Assembly: GCA_013349725.1 (NCBI GenBank)
Contig: DUZB01000246.1
Span: forward strand, 2,920-8,622
Origin: Deltaproteobacteria bacterium
GTDB taxonomy: Bacteria > Desulfobacterota > DSM-4660 > Desulfatiglandales > Desulfatiglandaceae
DNA: 5,703 nucleotides
Reading direction: 5' to 3'
The position numbers and the translations under genes were made by a program. Positions 1-5,472 of the stretch are shown piece after piece (the first letter of the stretch is position 1; each line of letters opens with the position of its first letter). Under the pieces are notes generated by a model. The model saw only the letters and a program-made list of their open reading frames with translations, did no database searches and was not told the origin of the DNA.

Positions 1-373
1 ATTTTTTGTCAACGACCTCCAGATAATCAAGTTCAAGAATAAATTCCTTCTTGTCGCTTAATCGTTTAACTCTTACCATGATTTGTTCATCGTAATCTTC
101 ATCCTCATAAAAATCGAGAATTTCGAATTTGTCTTTATATGAAGGATTATCCTTTTTTAGTTTTTCATATTCTTTTTTTTTGCCAGGTCCATGAACATAT
201 TTTTCTTCCCATGGAAAATCTTCGATTCCTGTTACAATACAGGGGAATTCGATTTTTTCTTTCAAATAGTGCAGATACTTTTTAATAGTTTCCGGCGATT
301 TTTCCTGCATTTCTTCATTATCAATGTCACCATCTGCAAGAATTTGAGCTATTCTGTCTTCCTGACTATCCAT
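1..373 (-). CDS. Small acidic CcbP-like (calcium-binding-type) protein, 3' end cut by window
   Basis: An open frame starts at ATG 373-371 and runs off the left edge after 124 codons, so the C-terminus is missing. A GGAGG ribosome site (complement of 385-389) lies 11 bases upstream. The protein is rich in Asp and Glu. It has a 'YLHYLKEKIEFPCIVTGIED' stretch (residues 33-52), then FPWEEKY (53-59), a 'PSYKDKFEIL' segment (77-86), an acidic patch 'DFYEDEDYDE' (87-96) and a 'KEFILELDYLEVVD' strand (109-122). The order 'short helix, FPC/FPF strand, acidic patch, final strand' resembles my recollection of the CcbP calcium-binding family (PF11535), known from a cyanobacterial Ca2+-binding protein. 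That assignment is by eye only. No signal peptide or membrane segment is visible, so it is probably cytoplasmic. The frame stays open 27 codons upstream of the ATG without a normal start codon. Its being a gene is likely; calcium binding is tentative. Confidence 0.72.
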   Translation of the reverse strand, partial: MDSQEDRIAQILADGDIDNEEMQEKSPETIKKYLHYLKEKIEFPCIVTGIEDFPWEEKYVHGPGKKKEYEKLKKDNPSYKDKFEILDFYEDEDYDEQIMVRVKRLSDKKEFILELDYLEVVDKK

Positions 374-854
374 CTCTAAATTTTCCTCCCATACAAGTCC
401 AAATTTATAGCCAAAGTTTTGATTGCCTGAACAGGGAACATTAATGCACTGCTTTTATCAAGAAACGCTGGCATCACCTGAATCAAAAACCGCCAGATAT
501 TCGAGATGAGCTGCATACCTCTGTTAGACGGTTTTGCGTTTAAAATTCTATTGGTTGTAAAAACTTATTTTCTTCCTCTTCAGATATCAGAAATTCTATA
601 ACCTTTCTTTTATCCGTATACCGATCTGATTGATGTTTTGCCAGGCACAATATATGGGGGTTGGTCAATTTTCCGCTCATCCGGTCTCGGGAGAATGATG
701 CTTGCATTAACCCTCTTAGCACATCCGCCAAAACCGTGCAAGACTGACAGAAGAATTATGCACGTGGGCGCAGGCAAAAATGGCTATAAGGTTTTGATCG
801 GAATTTTCTGTGTTCTCCCATCGGCAGGGTGAGGGAACGCACCGTTGGAACCGC
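374..854. other. Intergenic stretch without a convincing gene
   Basis: About 480 bases lie between the small acidic gene and the gene remnant at 855-1079. Several short frames are open on both strands, including 540-731 minus, 638-832 plus and a 46-codon frame at 376-516 minus. None combines a good ribosome site, a recognisable motif and sensible composition. A 6-bp inverted repeat, CGTGCA/TGCACG at 735-740 and 759-764, is the only clear palindromic element I noticed, and it is too weak to name. The stretch may contain decayed gene material. Confidence 0.5.
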
Positions 855-1079
855 TCAATGTTGTTTATATCTCTTTAAAAGAAAACTGATGGGATTAGTA
901 GACATTATTTCCAAGTCCACCCAATAAGATTCCGCACCAATGTCAACGCAGAGGATATGAATGATTCCGGTTGAAAACGTATACGTTGCGCAATCATCTT
1001 GGTGGCCCTAAACAACATAGCCCGCGCCGATACTACTGAAGTCAAAAGTCGAAGGTACGGTCAAATCCAAATCCGCCAC
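855..1079 (-). pseudogene. Remnant of a secreted-protein-like gene end, broken by an in-frame TAG
   Basis: Immediately downstream of the lipoprotein stop, and in another frame, the minus strand reads 'VADLDLTVPSTFDFSSIGAG' and then YVV, a TAG at 1010-1008, and 50 more codons in the same frame up to TGA 857-855. The second part contains 'YTFSTGIIHILCVDIG' followed by 'AESYWVDLEI'. This resembles the recurring 'atys..G.lhIPcVdv.g.sYWvdLel' module that I recall at the ends of secreted beta-rich proteins. Protein-like sequence on both sides of one in-frame stop suggests a decayed gene rather than chance. No proper start or ribosome site is visible: a G-run abuts GTG 1079 directly. It might alternatively be the lost C-terminus of the neighbouring lipoprotein, detached by a frameshift plus the stop. 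A sequencing error is also possible. Confidence 0.45.
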
Positions 1080-1084
1080 TCCCC

Positions 1085-2890
1085 CTAACGTGGTTCCAGA
1101 ACCATGACGCGGTCGAAGATGATCTCGTCCGGGTCCGGACCGATCCGGTCGGGACATCCGGGATCGATGTAGTTCCGGAAGGCCATGAACGCCTCGTCGT
1201 CATAATCGATGCCCTTCAGGTCCCTGTTGACGTCCTGATGCACGACAAAAGTCTGATCATCTAGTGCTTTCCTGGCGAACTGCCAGATATAGAGCTTTTC
1301 GATGTTCTCGACGTCTGACAGATTCGGGAACCGTTCGGCCGCCGTGGCGTTGTACATGTCGTTGGTGATCCCGCCGAAGCCGTTAAAGTACTTGGCCCCA
1401 TAACAGCTGACATTGTTGTACACGGATTTGGAGGCCGCGGTGTGGTTGACCCCGTAGACAACGACGACCGTCTCTTTACCGAATTCGAAGAGACCGGAAT
1501 TCAGGTACAGGGTGTCCCTGGTCTCGCCAAGGACGTCCTCTAATGCGTTGATGGCCTCGGATCCAGTCTTGCCCAGCCAGATATAAGTCGGCAGTTCCCG
1601 AATGGTGTACTTTCCGCTGTAGTGAGAAATGATCGCCTGTCTCAACGCATCGACCGCCGGCATAAGATAGTCTTCGGTCTGGCCCGACCCTCTTTCCCGG
1701 GGAGCGAAGGGGGCAAGGAAATCGGCCGCCCGGGGTGTGTTTGGGGTCAGGCGCAGGATTTCCAGAGTCGGCCGGTTCACATAGGCGTTTCCGGCGCCCT
1801 TGTCCTCGGGGTTGGAAAACCGGTGGAGGAAATTAATCATGTCCGCGAAGTCGTCGTTCCCGAGGTGGATCAGGTTCGGATCGACGATGTCTAGGAGGAC
1901 CTTGTTCGGGTCCAGACCGGCCTCGCCCACTGCGGCCAGGACGTCATCATAGAGCTGACGGTCCGGGGTAGAGACCAGGACGAAAAACGATTCGAAGGGC
2001 TGAACCTTGGATCCGCCGGGAGAGGGATAGAGTATGTCGTCCTGGATGTTGTATGAGTTTATGGGATCTCCGAATTGGGTGTAGATCTTCTGGCGCTCAA
2101 AGGGATTGCTGCCGCTTAAACACAGGTTCAGGAAATAGCTGCGGTAGCTGTAGTAATCGCAGGGCGGAGGCGTTTTGCCTATAATGACCAGACCCTCATC
2201 CTCCCGTAGGCTGTAGGCGAATTGCACAGGCAGGATGGCGTGCTTGGCGTCAGGAGGCAAAGGAGCCTGAATGCAGAGATAGGGGAAACCGGCGTTGTTG
2301 CCGTTGGCGTTGGGCGAATAGCCAGCCGAACAAATCTCGACGGCGTTGCTCAGGCAGATGTCGCCCTGCTGGACCGTGTAACCGATTTTTTGCAGGGCCG
2401 CGGCCACACCCTTGCTCTCGGGTACGATGTCCCCGACCTCCAGCGGGACCGGCGCGCTGACGACGACCGATCTTTTTTCCTCGTCCATCTCGATCTCGCC
2501 GTCGAGAACCTGGGCCAGAAACCCCAACGGGGCCCACAACCGGCCACGATCCTCCATGCAGGCCGGCTCCATGGGACAGAGTTGCACCTGGACCATGCCG
2601 TAGGCATAGCCATTAGAGGCGAAGCCGATCCGTTTACCGTACTGGGCGATGATACCCGTGTTCATGTTGACAGGCAGGAACCGACCGCCCACGCCCTTCA
2701 TGAACTGGGCAACATCCAGCAGCGGCCCGTCGGCCGTGTTTTGCCACTCGACCGTCGTGTCCTTGGCGACGTCGTTCAGCACCAGAGTTGCTGTGTTCGG
2801 CTCGTCGCTGTCGCTGCTGCCCTCGCATGAAGTCATGAGGGGCACAAGAAAAAAGAACAAGGCCAACAACCGAAGAATTTTCCTGTCCAT
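1085..2890 (-). CDS. Predicted lipoprotein of unknown function with a stalk-like domain
   Basis: This is a 601-residue protein starting at ATG 2890-2888. The start is supported by a G-rich ribosome site (AGGGGGG, complement of 2899-2905) eight bases upstream and by a signal peptide that begins right there. An open frame continues 54 codons further upstream, but it has no signal-peptide logic and I did not use it. Residues 1-22 form a lipoprotein signal: basic R3, K4 and R7, a hydrophobic core 'LLALFFFLVPLM', then T-S-C with Cys22 as the probable lipidated residue. A low-complexity Ser/Asp linker follows. Residues 117-144 (RLWAPLGFLAQVLDGEIEMD and on to RSVVV) look like the copper-amine-oxidase N-terminal or stalk domain (PF07833), which is usually a surface or wall module and not an oxidase. 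The remainder (about 200-601) is unrecognised. It has segments such as FESFFVLVSTPDRQLYDD and, near the end, ETVVVVYGVNHTAASKS. I see no catalytic motif I could name. It probably sits in the periplasm or on the outer membrane. G+C is clearly higher than in the flanks. Function unknown. Confidence 0.83.
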   Translation of the reverse strand: MDRKILRLLALFFFLVPLMTSCEGSSDSDEPNTATLVLNDVAKDTTVEWQNTADGPLLDVAQFMKGVGGRFLPVNMNTGIIAQYGKRIGFASNGYAYGMVQVQLCPMEPACMEDRGRLWAPLGFLAQVLDGEIEMDEEKRSVVVSAPVPLEVGDIVPESKGVAAALQKIGYTVQQGDICLSNAVEICSAGYSPNANGNNAGFPYLCIQAPLPPDAKHAILPVQFAYSLREDEGLVIIGKTPPPCDYYSYRSYFLNLCLSGSNPFERQKIYTQFGDPINSYNIQDDILYPSPGGSKVQPFESFFVLVSTPDRQLYDDVLAAVGEAGLDPNKVLLDIVDPNLIHLGNDDFADMINFLHRFSNPEDKGAGNAYVNRPTLEILRLTPNTPRAADFLAPFAPRERGSGQTEDYLMPAVDALRQAIISHYSGKYTIRELPTYIWLGKTGSEAINALEDVLGETRDTLYLNSGLFEFGKETVVVVYGVNHTAASKSVYNNVSCYGAKYFNGFGGITNDMYNATAAERFPNLSDVENIEKLYIWQFARKALDDQTFVVHQDVNRDLKGIDYDDEAFMAFRNYIDPGCPDRIGPDPDEIIFDRVMVLEPR

Positions 2891-2898
2891 CTGAAAAG

Positions 2899-2905
2899 CC
2901 CCCCT
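2899..2905 (-). promoter_or_regulatory. Ribosome binding site of the lipoprotein gene (decides the start)
   Basis: The minus strand reads AGGGGGG, ending eight bases before ATG 2890. It coincides with the start of a lipoprotein signal peptide. Together these favour this start over the longer open frame beginning at 3052. Confidence 0.6.
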
Positions 2906-3073
2906 ATTAATTGTCCATATAGTGTTTTTCAGAGCCCATCGAAGATGTTTTTTTATCATATCCGAGTTCAGAATGACCTGGCGAGGCCTTCTATAATAAA
3001 ATGCGCTCGTGGCGTATAGCTTGCATAAATCCGCACCCCAACGGTGCCACAATCGTGCGAGGCTGACAGATCA

Positions 3074-3101
3074 ATCTTACACTATTTACCAGTGAAATCA
3101 A
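3074..3101 (-). promoter_or_regulatory. Candidate sigma-70-type promoter for the lipoprotein gene
   Basis: On the minus strand TTGATT (complement of 3096-3101) and TAAGAT (complement of 3074-3079) are separated by 16 bases. Each hexamer matches the sigma-70 consensus at four of six positions. Transcription would start near 3067 and leave an untranslated leader of roughly 175 bases before the lipoprotein ATG. This is a by-eye match in AT-rich DNA, where chance matches are common. Confidence 0.3.
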
Positions 3102-3209
3102 ATGAATGTTGCATATGGGAAATGTGGGCGCTATGTCGCATAATTTTCCCCTCATTTTTAGCCTTCTCACATTCCAAGATTTTCCATTTGACTTTTTTTG
3201 TATTTTCTC

Positions 3210-3237
3210 TTGACAGAAAAACAATGATGTTTATTTT
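3210..3237 (+). promoter_or_regulatory. Candidate sigma-70-type promoter upstream of the stress cluster
   Basis: A perfect TTGACA (3210-3215) is followed, after 16 bases, by TATTTT (3232-3237), which matches TATAAT at four of six positions. Transcription would begin near 3244 and run rightwards through about 300 bases with no convincing coding sequence, reaching a terminator-shaped hairpin at 3512-3540 before the first hsp20. It could therefore serve a small RNA, or the hsp20 genes by way of an attenuated leader. Confidence 0.4.
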
Positions 3238-3356
3238 CTGTACAAAACAGGCATATCTCATAAATAGCTGTTATTGTTTGCCTATTCATTTTAATTCTTT
3301 CTGTTGGCTTGTGGTGAATCGATAGATCTGGAGTGGTTTTCTGGCTCGGCCGAAAA

Positions 3357-3425
3357 GGAAAGAACCCGCGAAGTGAAGATGCAATTGCAGCATCATGAAA
3401 GACGTTCCTCGCCTTTGTTCTTTCC
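3357..3425 (+). ncRNA. Candidate structured RNA element (nested stem)
   Basis: GGAAAGAAC at 3357-3365 is perfectly complementary to GTTCTTTCC at 3417-3425. Inside that stem GCGA (3368-3371) can pair with TCGC (3409-3412), and GATGC (3378-3382) with GCATC (3390-3394) around a 7-base loop. The result is a three-level nested stem of 9, 4 and 5 base pairs, with small internal bulges. It lies between the promoter candidate at 3210 and the terminator-like hairpin at 3512. I do not recognise a known RNA family or riboswitch. The structure was found by eye without energy calculation. Confidence 0.35.
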
Positions 3426-3511
3426 GGAGTATTCTTTTTCCAACTTTTTCTACGGCCATACCATTTAACTGAAAAAGGAATGGCGGGAGCGCATTCCGGA
3501 TAAACACAAAT

Positions 3512-3540
3512 GGGCCCAAGAAGACGATTGGGTCCTTTTT
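3512..3540 (+). terminator. Intrinsic-terminator-like hairpin in front of hsp20
   Basis: GGGCCCAA (3512-3519) pairs with TTGGGTCC (3528-3535), giving eight base pairs including one G-U, around an 8-base loop. Five T follow at 3536-3540. This is the shape of a Rho-independent terminator reading rightwards. No convincing plus-strand gene lies upstream of it within the window, so it would end a non-coding transcript or act as an attenuator 88 bases before the hsp20 start codon. Confidence 0.55.
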
Positions 3541-3551
3541 AAGGGTAAAGA

Positions 3552-3571
3552 CCTGCTCCAAGCGGAGTAGG
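3552..3571 (+). other. Hairpin in the hsp20 leader
   Basis: CCTGCTCC (3552-3559) pairs with GGAGTAGG (3564-3571), eight base pairs including one G-U, around the 4-base loop AAGC. It follows the terminator-like stem closely and overlaps a weak heat-shock-promoter-like match. No T run follows, so it is not itself a typical terminator. Confidence 0.4.
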
Positions 3572-3583
3572 GAGACCCCAAAT
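3556..3583 (+). promoter_or_regulatory. Weak sigma-32-like (heat-shock) promoter match before hsp20
   Basis: CTCCAA (3556-3561) compares with the sigma-32 minus-35 core CTTGAA at four of six positions. After a 14-base spacer, CCCCAAAT (3576-3583) matches the minus-10 consensus CCCCATNT at all but one fixed position. A start near 3590 would leave a leader of about 38 bases. The position suits a heat-shock operon, but the minus-35 half is poor and overlaps a hairpin. Confidence 0.25.
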
Positions 3584-3627
3584 ATTATCCCAGGATCTTG
3601 GGAATCCAAGGAAAGGAGGTTTGCGTT

Positions 3628-4092
3628 ATGATTTTTCGAAGGGTAAGTGAATGGCCATCATGGAATTGGCGAGGTCAATGGGAGGAAATGGAGAAACTGA
3701 GGAGACAGATGGATGTCCTCAGCGGCGGTTTATCGGGGAGGCTCTTTGCGGAAACTTCTGCTGGCGTATTCCCCCTGATGAATATGACGGAAGATAGTGA
3801 CCATTACTATGTCCGCGCCGAACTCCCCGGAATCAAGGCGGATGTCTTGGACATATCCGTTACAGGAGACACCCTGTCTATTTCCGGAGAAAGGATGATC
3901 CTTGAAGAGAAAGAGAACGCCAAATATCACAGAAGAGAAAGGGAATCAGGGAAATTCAGTAGAATTGTAGGATTGCCGTCTCAGGTGGATACCACCAAGG
4001 TAGAGGCAAGTACCACAGATGGTATTCTTAAAGTGATCCTCCCCAAGTCAGAGGCGGCAAAGCCTAAACAGATTACGGTAAAAGGCGAATAG
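3628..4092 (+). CDS. Small heat-shock protein, Hsp20/alpha-crystallin family (first copy)
   Basis: A 154-residue small heat-shock protein: an ATP-independent cytoplasmic holdase that binds unfolding proteins and prevents their aggregation. The start at ATG 3628 follows a perfect AAGGAGG (3613-3619) by eight bases. An upstream TTG at 3598 is open but not needed. Residues 1-45 are a variable Trp-rich N-terminal arm (W9, W12, W14, W18). The alpha-crystallin domain spans about 47-141, with 'VRAELPGIKADVLDISV' (62-78), 'LSISGER' (83-89), 'YHRRERESGKFSRIVGLP' (100-117) and the hallmark 'DGILKVILPK' (131-140). The C-terminal tail ends in I149-T-V151, the I-x-I/V motif that docks into a neighbouring domain during oligomer assembly. 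Length and motif order are typical of the bacterial family. It is followed after 33 bases by a second hsp20, which points to an operon. Heat or envelope-stress induction is expected for the family but is not proven by the sequence. Confidence 0.97.
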   Translation: MIFRRVSEWPSWNWRGQWEEMEKLRRQMDVLSGGLSGRLFAETSAGVFPLMNMTEDSDHYYVRAELPGIKADVLDISVTGDTLSISGERMILEEKENAKYHRRERESGKFSRIVGLPSQVDTTKVEASTTDGILKVILPKSEAAKPKQITVKGE

Positions 4093-4125
4093 CGCAAATC
4101 CGAATAAGGAAAGGGGGTAGTGGAA

Positions 4126-4536
4126 ATGACGGATACGGAAAGCAAGGCATTACAGGCTAAAGAAAAAGCAGAGTTGAAATCTGCATCCGAAGATACCAAA
4201 CCGGGACCCACTTTTGCGCCGTCCGTGGATATTTTTGAGACGGAGGAGGCACTCACCTTGCTGGCTGATCTGCCGGGTGTAAACGCCAAAGACCTGAACA
4301 TCGATCTCAAAGAGGGCGTTCTCACGCTTTCAAGCGATGCTGTGACTCAGGAAGGGTCTGAAGAGGTGGATGTTTTCAGGGAGTATCAGACAGGAAAATA
4401 TTACCGTAAGTTCAATCTGTCCGATGTCATAGACCAGTCCAAAATTGAGGCGGAGCTGAAAGAAGGAGTCCTTCGGTTGCATCTGCCCAAAATCGAGGCT
4501 GCTGCGCCCCGGAAAATCGAGGTGAAAGCCGGGTAG
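4126..4536 (+). CDS. Small heat-shock protein, Hsp20/alpha-crystallin family (second copy)
   Basis: A 136-residue second Hsp20. I chose ATG 4126 because AAGGGGG (4111-4117) lies eight bases upstream. An in-frame GTG at 4120 would sit only two bases from that site. The N-terminal arm (1-30) is short, Lys/Glu/Ala-rich and lacks the Trp residues of the first copy. The alpha-crystallin domain runs from about 32 to 123: 'PSVDIFETEEALTLLADLPG' (32-51), 'LNIDLKEGVLTL' (57-68), 'FREYQTGKYYRKFNL' (84-98), and 'EAELKEGVLRLHLPK' (108-122) with the family's GVL signature. The tail carries I131-E-V133, the I-x-I/V docking motif. The two copies are clearly diverged and not a recent duplication, so they may form mixed oligomers or divide substrates; that is inference. 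The downstream dnaJ-like gene is separated by a large hairpin, so expression could be uneven along the operon. Confidence 0.96.
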   Translation: MTDTESKALQAKEKAELKSASEDTKPGPTFAPSVDIFETEEALTLLADLPGVNAKDLNIDLKEGVLTLSSDAVTQEGSEEVDVFREYQTGKYYRKFNLSDVIDQSKIEAELKEGVLRLHLPKIEAAAPRKIEVKAG

Positions 4537-4560
4537 CATTGACCCACTGCTGAAAATAGC

Positions 4561-4605
4561 GTAAGGACCCGATCAACTGTCGTTGGTTGATCGGGACTTC
4601 CTTAC
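4561..4605 (+). terminator. Large hairpin between hsp20 and dnaJ (possible partial terminator or mRNA-stability stem)
   Basis: CCCGATCAAC (4568-4577) pairs perfectly with GTTGATCGGG (4586-4595) over an 8-base loop. After a 3-base bulge (4596-4598) the stem continues with GTAAGGA (4561-4567) against TCCTTAC (4599-4605). That makes 17 base pairs in all. No T run follows, so it is not a standard Rho-independent terminator. A barrier to 3' exonucleases protecting the hsp20 message, or partial termination lowering dnaJ expression, both fit. Confidence 0.5.
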
Positions 4606-4662
4606 ATCTCCAGGCAGTCTTTAAGTTATGGATTTTAATTACACAAGACAATGGAGGTCTCC

Positions 4663-5343
4663 ATGGCCAAAGACTACTACATTTCCCTGGGCGTCAGCAA
4701 GGGCGCGAATTTAAACAAAATAAGAAAAGCCTACAGGAAGATAGTCAAGGAGGTTCACCCGGATGTAACGTCTTCGGGAGAGGGAGTTCAGCGTTTTCTG
4801 GAGACTCATGAGGCCTATGAGACCTTGGCAGACGAAAAAAAAAGGAGGCTTTATGACCAGGAACAGGAAAAACGGGCTTCCAATAACCGGAACGTGAAAA
4901 GGCCCCAGACCATAGCGTGGAGACCCTCCGTTTTCAGTGAACTGGAGAATTTTTTCACTCCTGCCGATGAGTTTTTTGAGGGGCTCCTGCCCGGGTTCTT
5001 TGATCTGGAAAGGGGTAAAATCAGAGGAAAAGATCTCTATTTCGAGGCCATACTCTCTTCATGGGAAGCGCAAAGGGGCGGAGTGTTTCCCATATCCGTT
5101 CCGGTCCATGAGCGCTGCTCGCCATGTAGGGGAACCGGATATATTGAAGGCTTTTTCTGCCCGGCTTGTACAGGGTACGGGATGGTGGATTCCGAAAGAG
5201 TTTTCTCCTTGAACATACCGCCCCATGTGACACATGGGATGGAAATAACGTTGTCCATGGAAGATATCGGTTTAAAAGATGTGGACCTCCATGTGAGGGT
5301 GCTTGTGGATCAAGCCCTCCATCAAGAAAGCCCTTTCTTATGA
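4663..5343 (+). CDS. Short DnaJ-like (J-domain) co-chaperone with one zinc-finger pair
   Basis: A 226-residue J-domain protein, expected to stimulate the ATPase of DnaK (Hsp70) and deliver clients to it in the cytoplasm. ATG 4663 follows GGAGG (4653-4657) by five bases. The in-frame ATG at 4651 has no ribosome site. The J domain spans 4-66, beginning DYYISLGVSK, with the essential H32-P33-D34 loop and an ending 'KKRRLYDQE'. There is no glycine-rich G/F region. The linker (about 68-120) is instead charged, then Phe-rich (FFTPADEFFEG, 97-107). The segment 'SWEAQRGGVFPISVPV' (133-148) corresponds to the start of the DnaJ C-terminal substrate domain. Only two CxxCxGxG repeats follow, C152-S-P-C-R-G-T-G and C166-P-A-C-T-G-Y-G, where classical DnaJ has four. 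'FSLNIPPHVTHGMEITL' (181-197) matches the DnaJ 'IPPGV..G' strand. At 226 residues against roughly 370-380 for DnaJ, it lacks the second substrate domain and dimerisation end. It therefore looks like a specialised partner of the Hsp20 pair and not the housekeeping DnaJ. Confidence 0.94.
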   Translation: MAKDYYISLGVSKGANLNKIRKAYRKIVKEVHPDVTSSGEGVQRFLETHEAYETLADEKKRRLYDQEQEKRASNNRNVKRPQTIAWRPSVFSELENFFTPADEFFEGLLPGFFDLERGKIRGKDLYFEAILSSWEAQRGGVFPISVPVHERCSPCRGTGYIEGFFCPACTGYGMVDSERVFSLNIPPHVTHGMEITLSMEDIGLKDVDLHVRVLVDQALHQESPFL

Positions 5344-5351
5344 GCATCGGG

Positions 5352-5472
5352 ATCGGGATCGACTCATCCCATGCGCCTGCCCTTTCATATCGATGGCGAT
5401 TTCGATTTGGATCATTGAACGGTTACACGTTTGAAACATTTCGTAGCCGGGTGATGGTCAATCGATCCCGAT
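5352..5472. repeat. 11-bp perfect inverted repeat flanking about 100 bases after dnaJ
   Basis: ATCGGGATCGA at 5352-5362 is the exact reverse complement of TCGATCCCGAT at 5462-5472. The left arm is part of a short tandem run (ATCGGG twice and a partial third, 5346-5362). The bases between hold no gene I can support. The arms could fold the 3' region of the dnaJ transcript or mark a short decayed element. Confidence 0.4.

Noticed and set aside
376..516. 46-codon minus-strand frame ending two bases before the start codon of the small acidic gene
   Set aside because: It looks like a coupled leader peptide at first sight, but its ribosome site (AGAGG) nearly touches the ATG and its sequence shows no motif. 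It also overlaps, in another frame, the upstream extension of the acidic gene.
540..832. Open frames on both strands (540-731 minus, 638-832 plus)
   Set aside because: They overlap each other, have no good ribosome sites and show no recognisable motif. Low stop density on both strands explains them. A repeat-derived origin could not be tested here.
2891..3052. 54-codon N-terminal extension of the lipoprotein
   Set aside because: It would bury the lipoprotein signal peptide inside the protein, and the ATG at 2890 has both a ribosome site and the expected signal immediately after it.
3038..3056. TGGCAC-like element on the minus strand upstream of the lipoprotein, resembling a sigma-54 promoter
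   Set aside because: The TGC that would serve as the minus-12 element lies two bases too far from TGGCAC for the strict sigma-54 spacing.
3044..3325. 93-codon plus-strand frame in the intergenic region
   Set aside because: The product is rich in Cys, Phe and His without domain features, it has no ribosome site, and it overlaps the promoter candidates on both strands.
3286..3609. 107-codon minus-strand frame opposite the hsp20 leader
   Set aside because: No motif is visible, and it runs across the terminator-like hairpin and the hsp20 leader structures. Probably the shadow of AT-rich spacer.
3541..3627. CIRCE operator (TTAGCACTC-N9-GAGTGCTAA) in front of hsp20
   Set aside because: I looked for this HrcA site in the leader and found no matching pair of arms.
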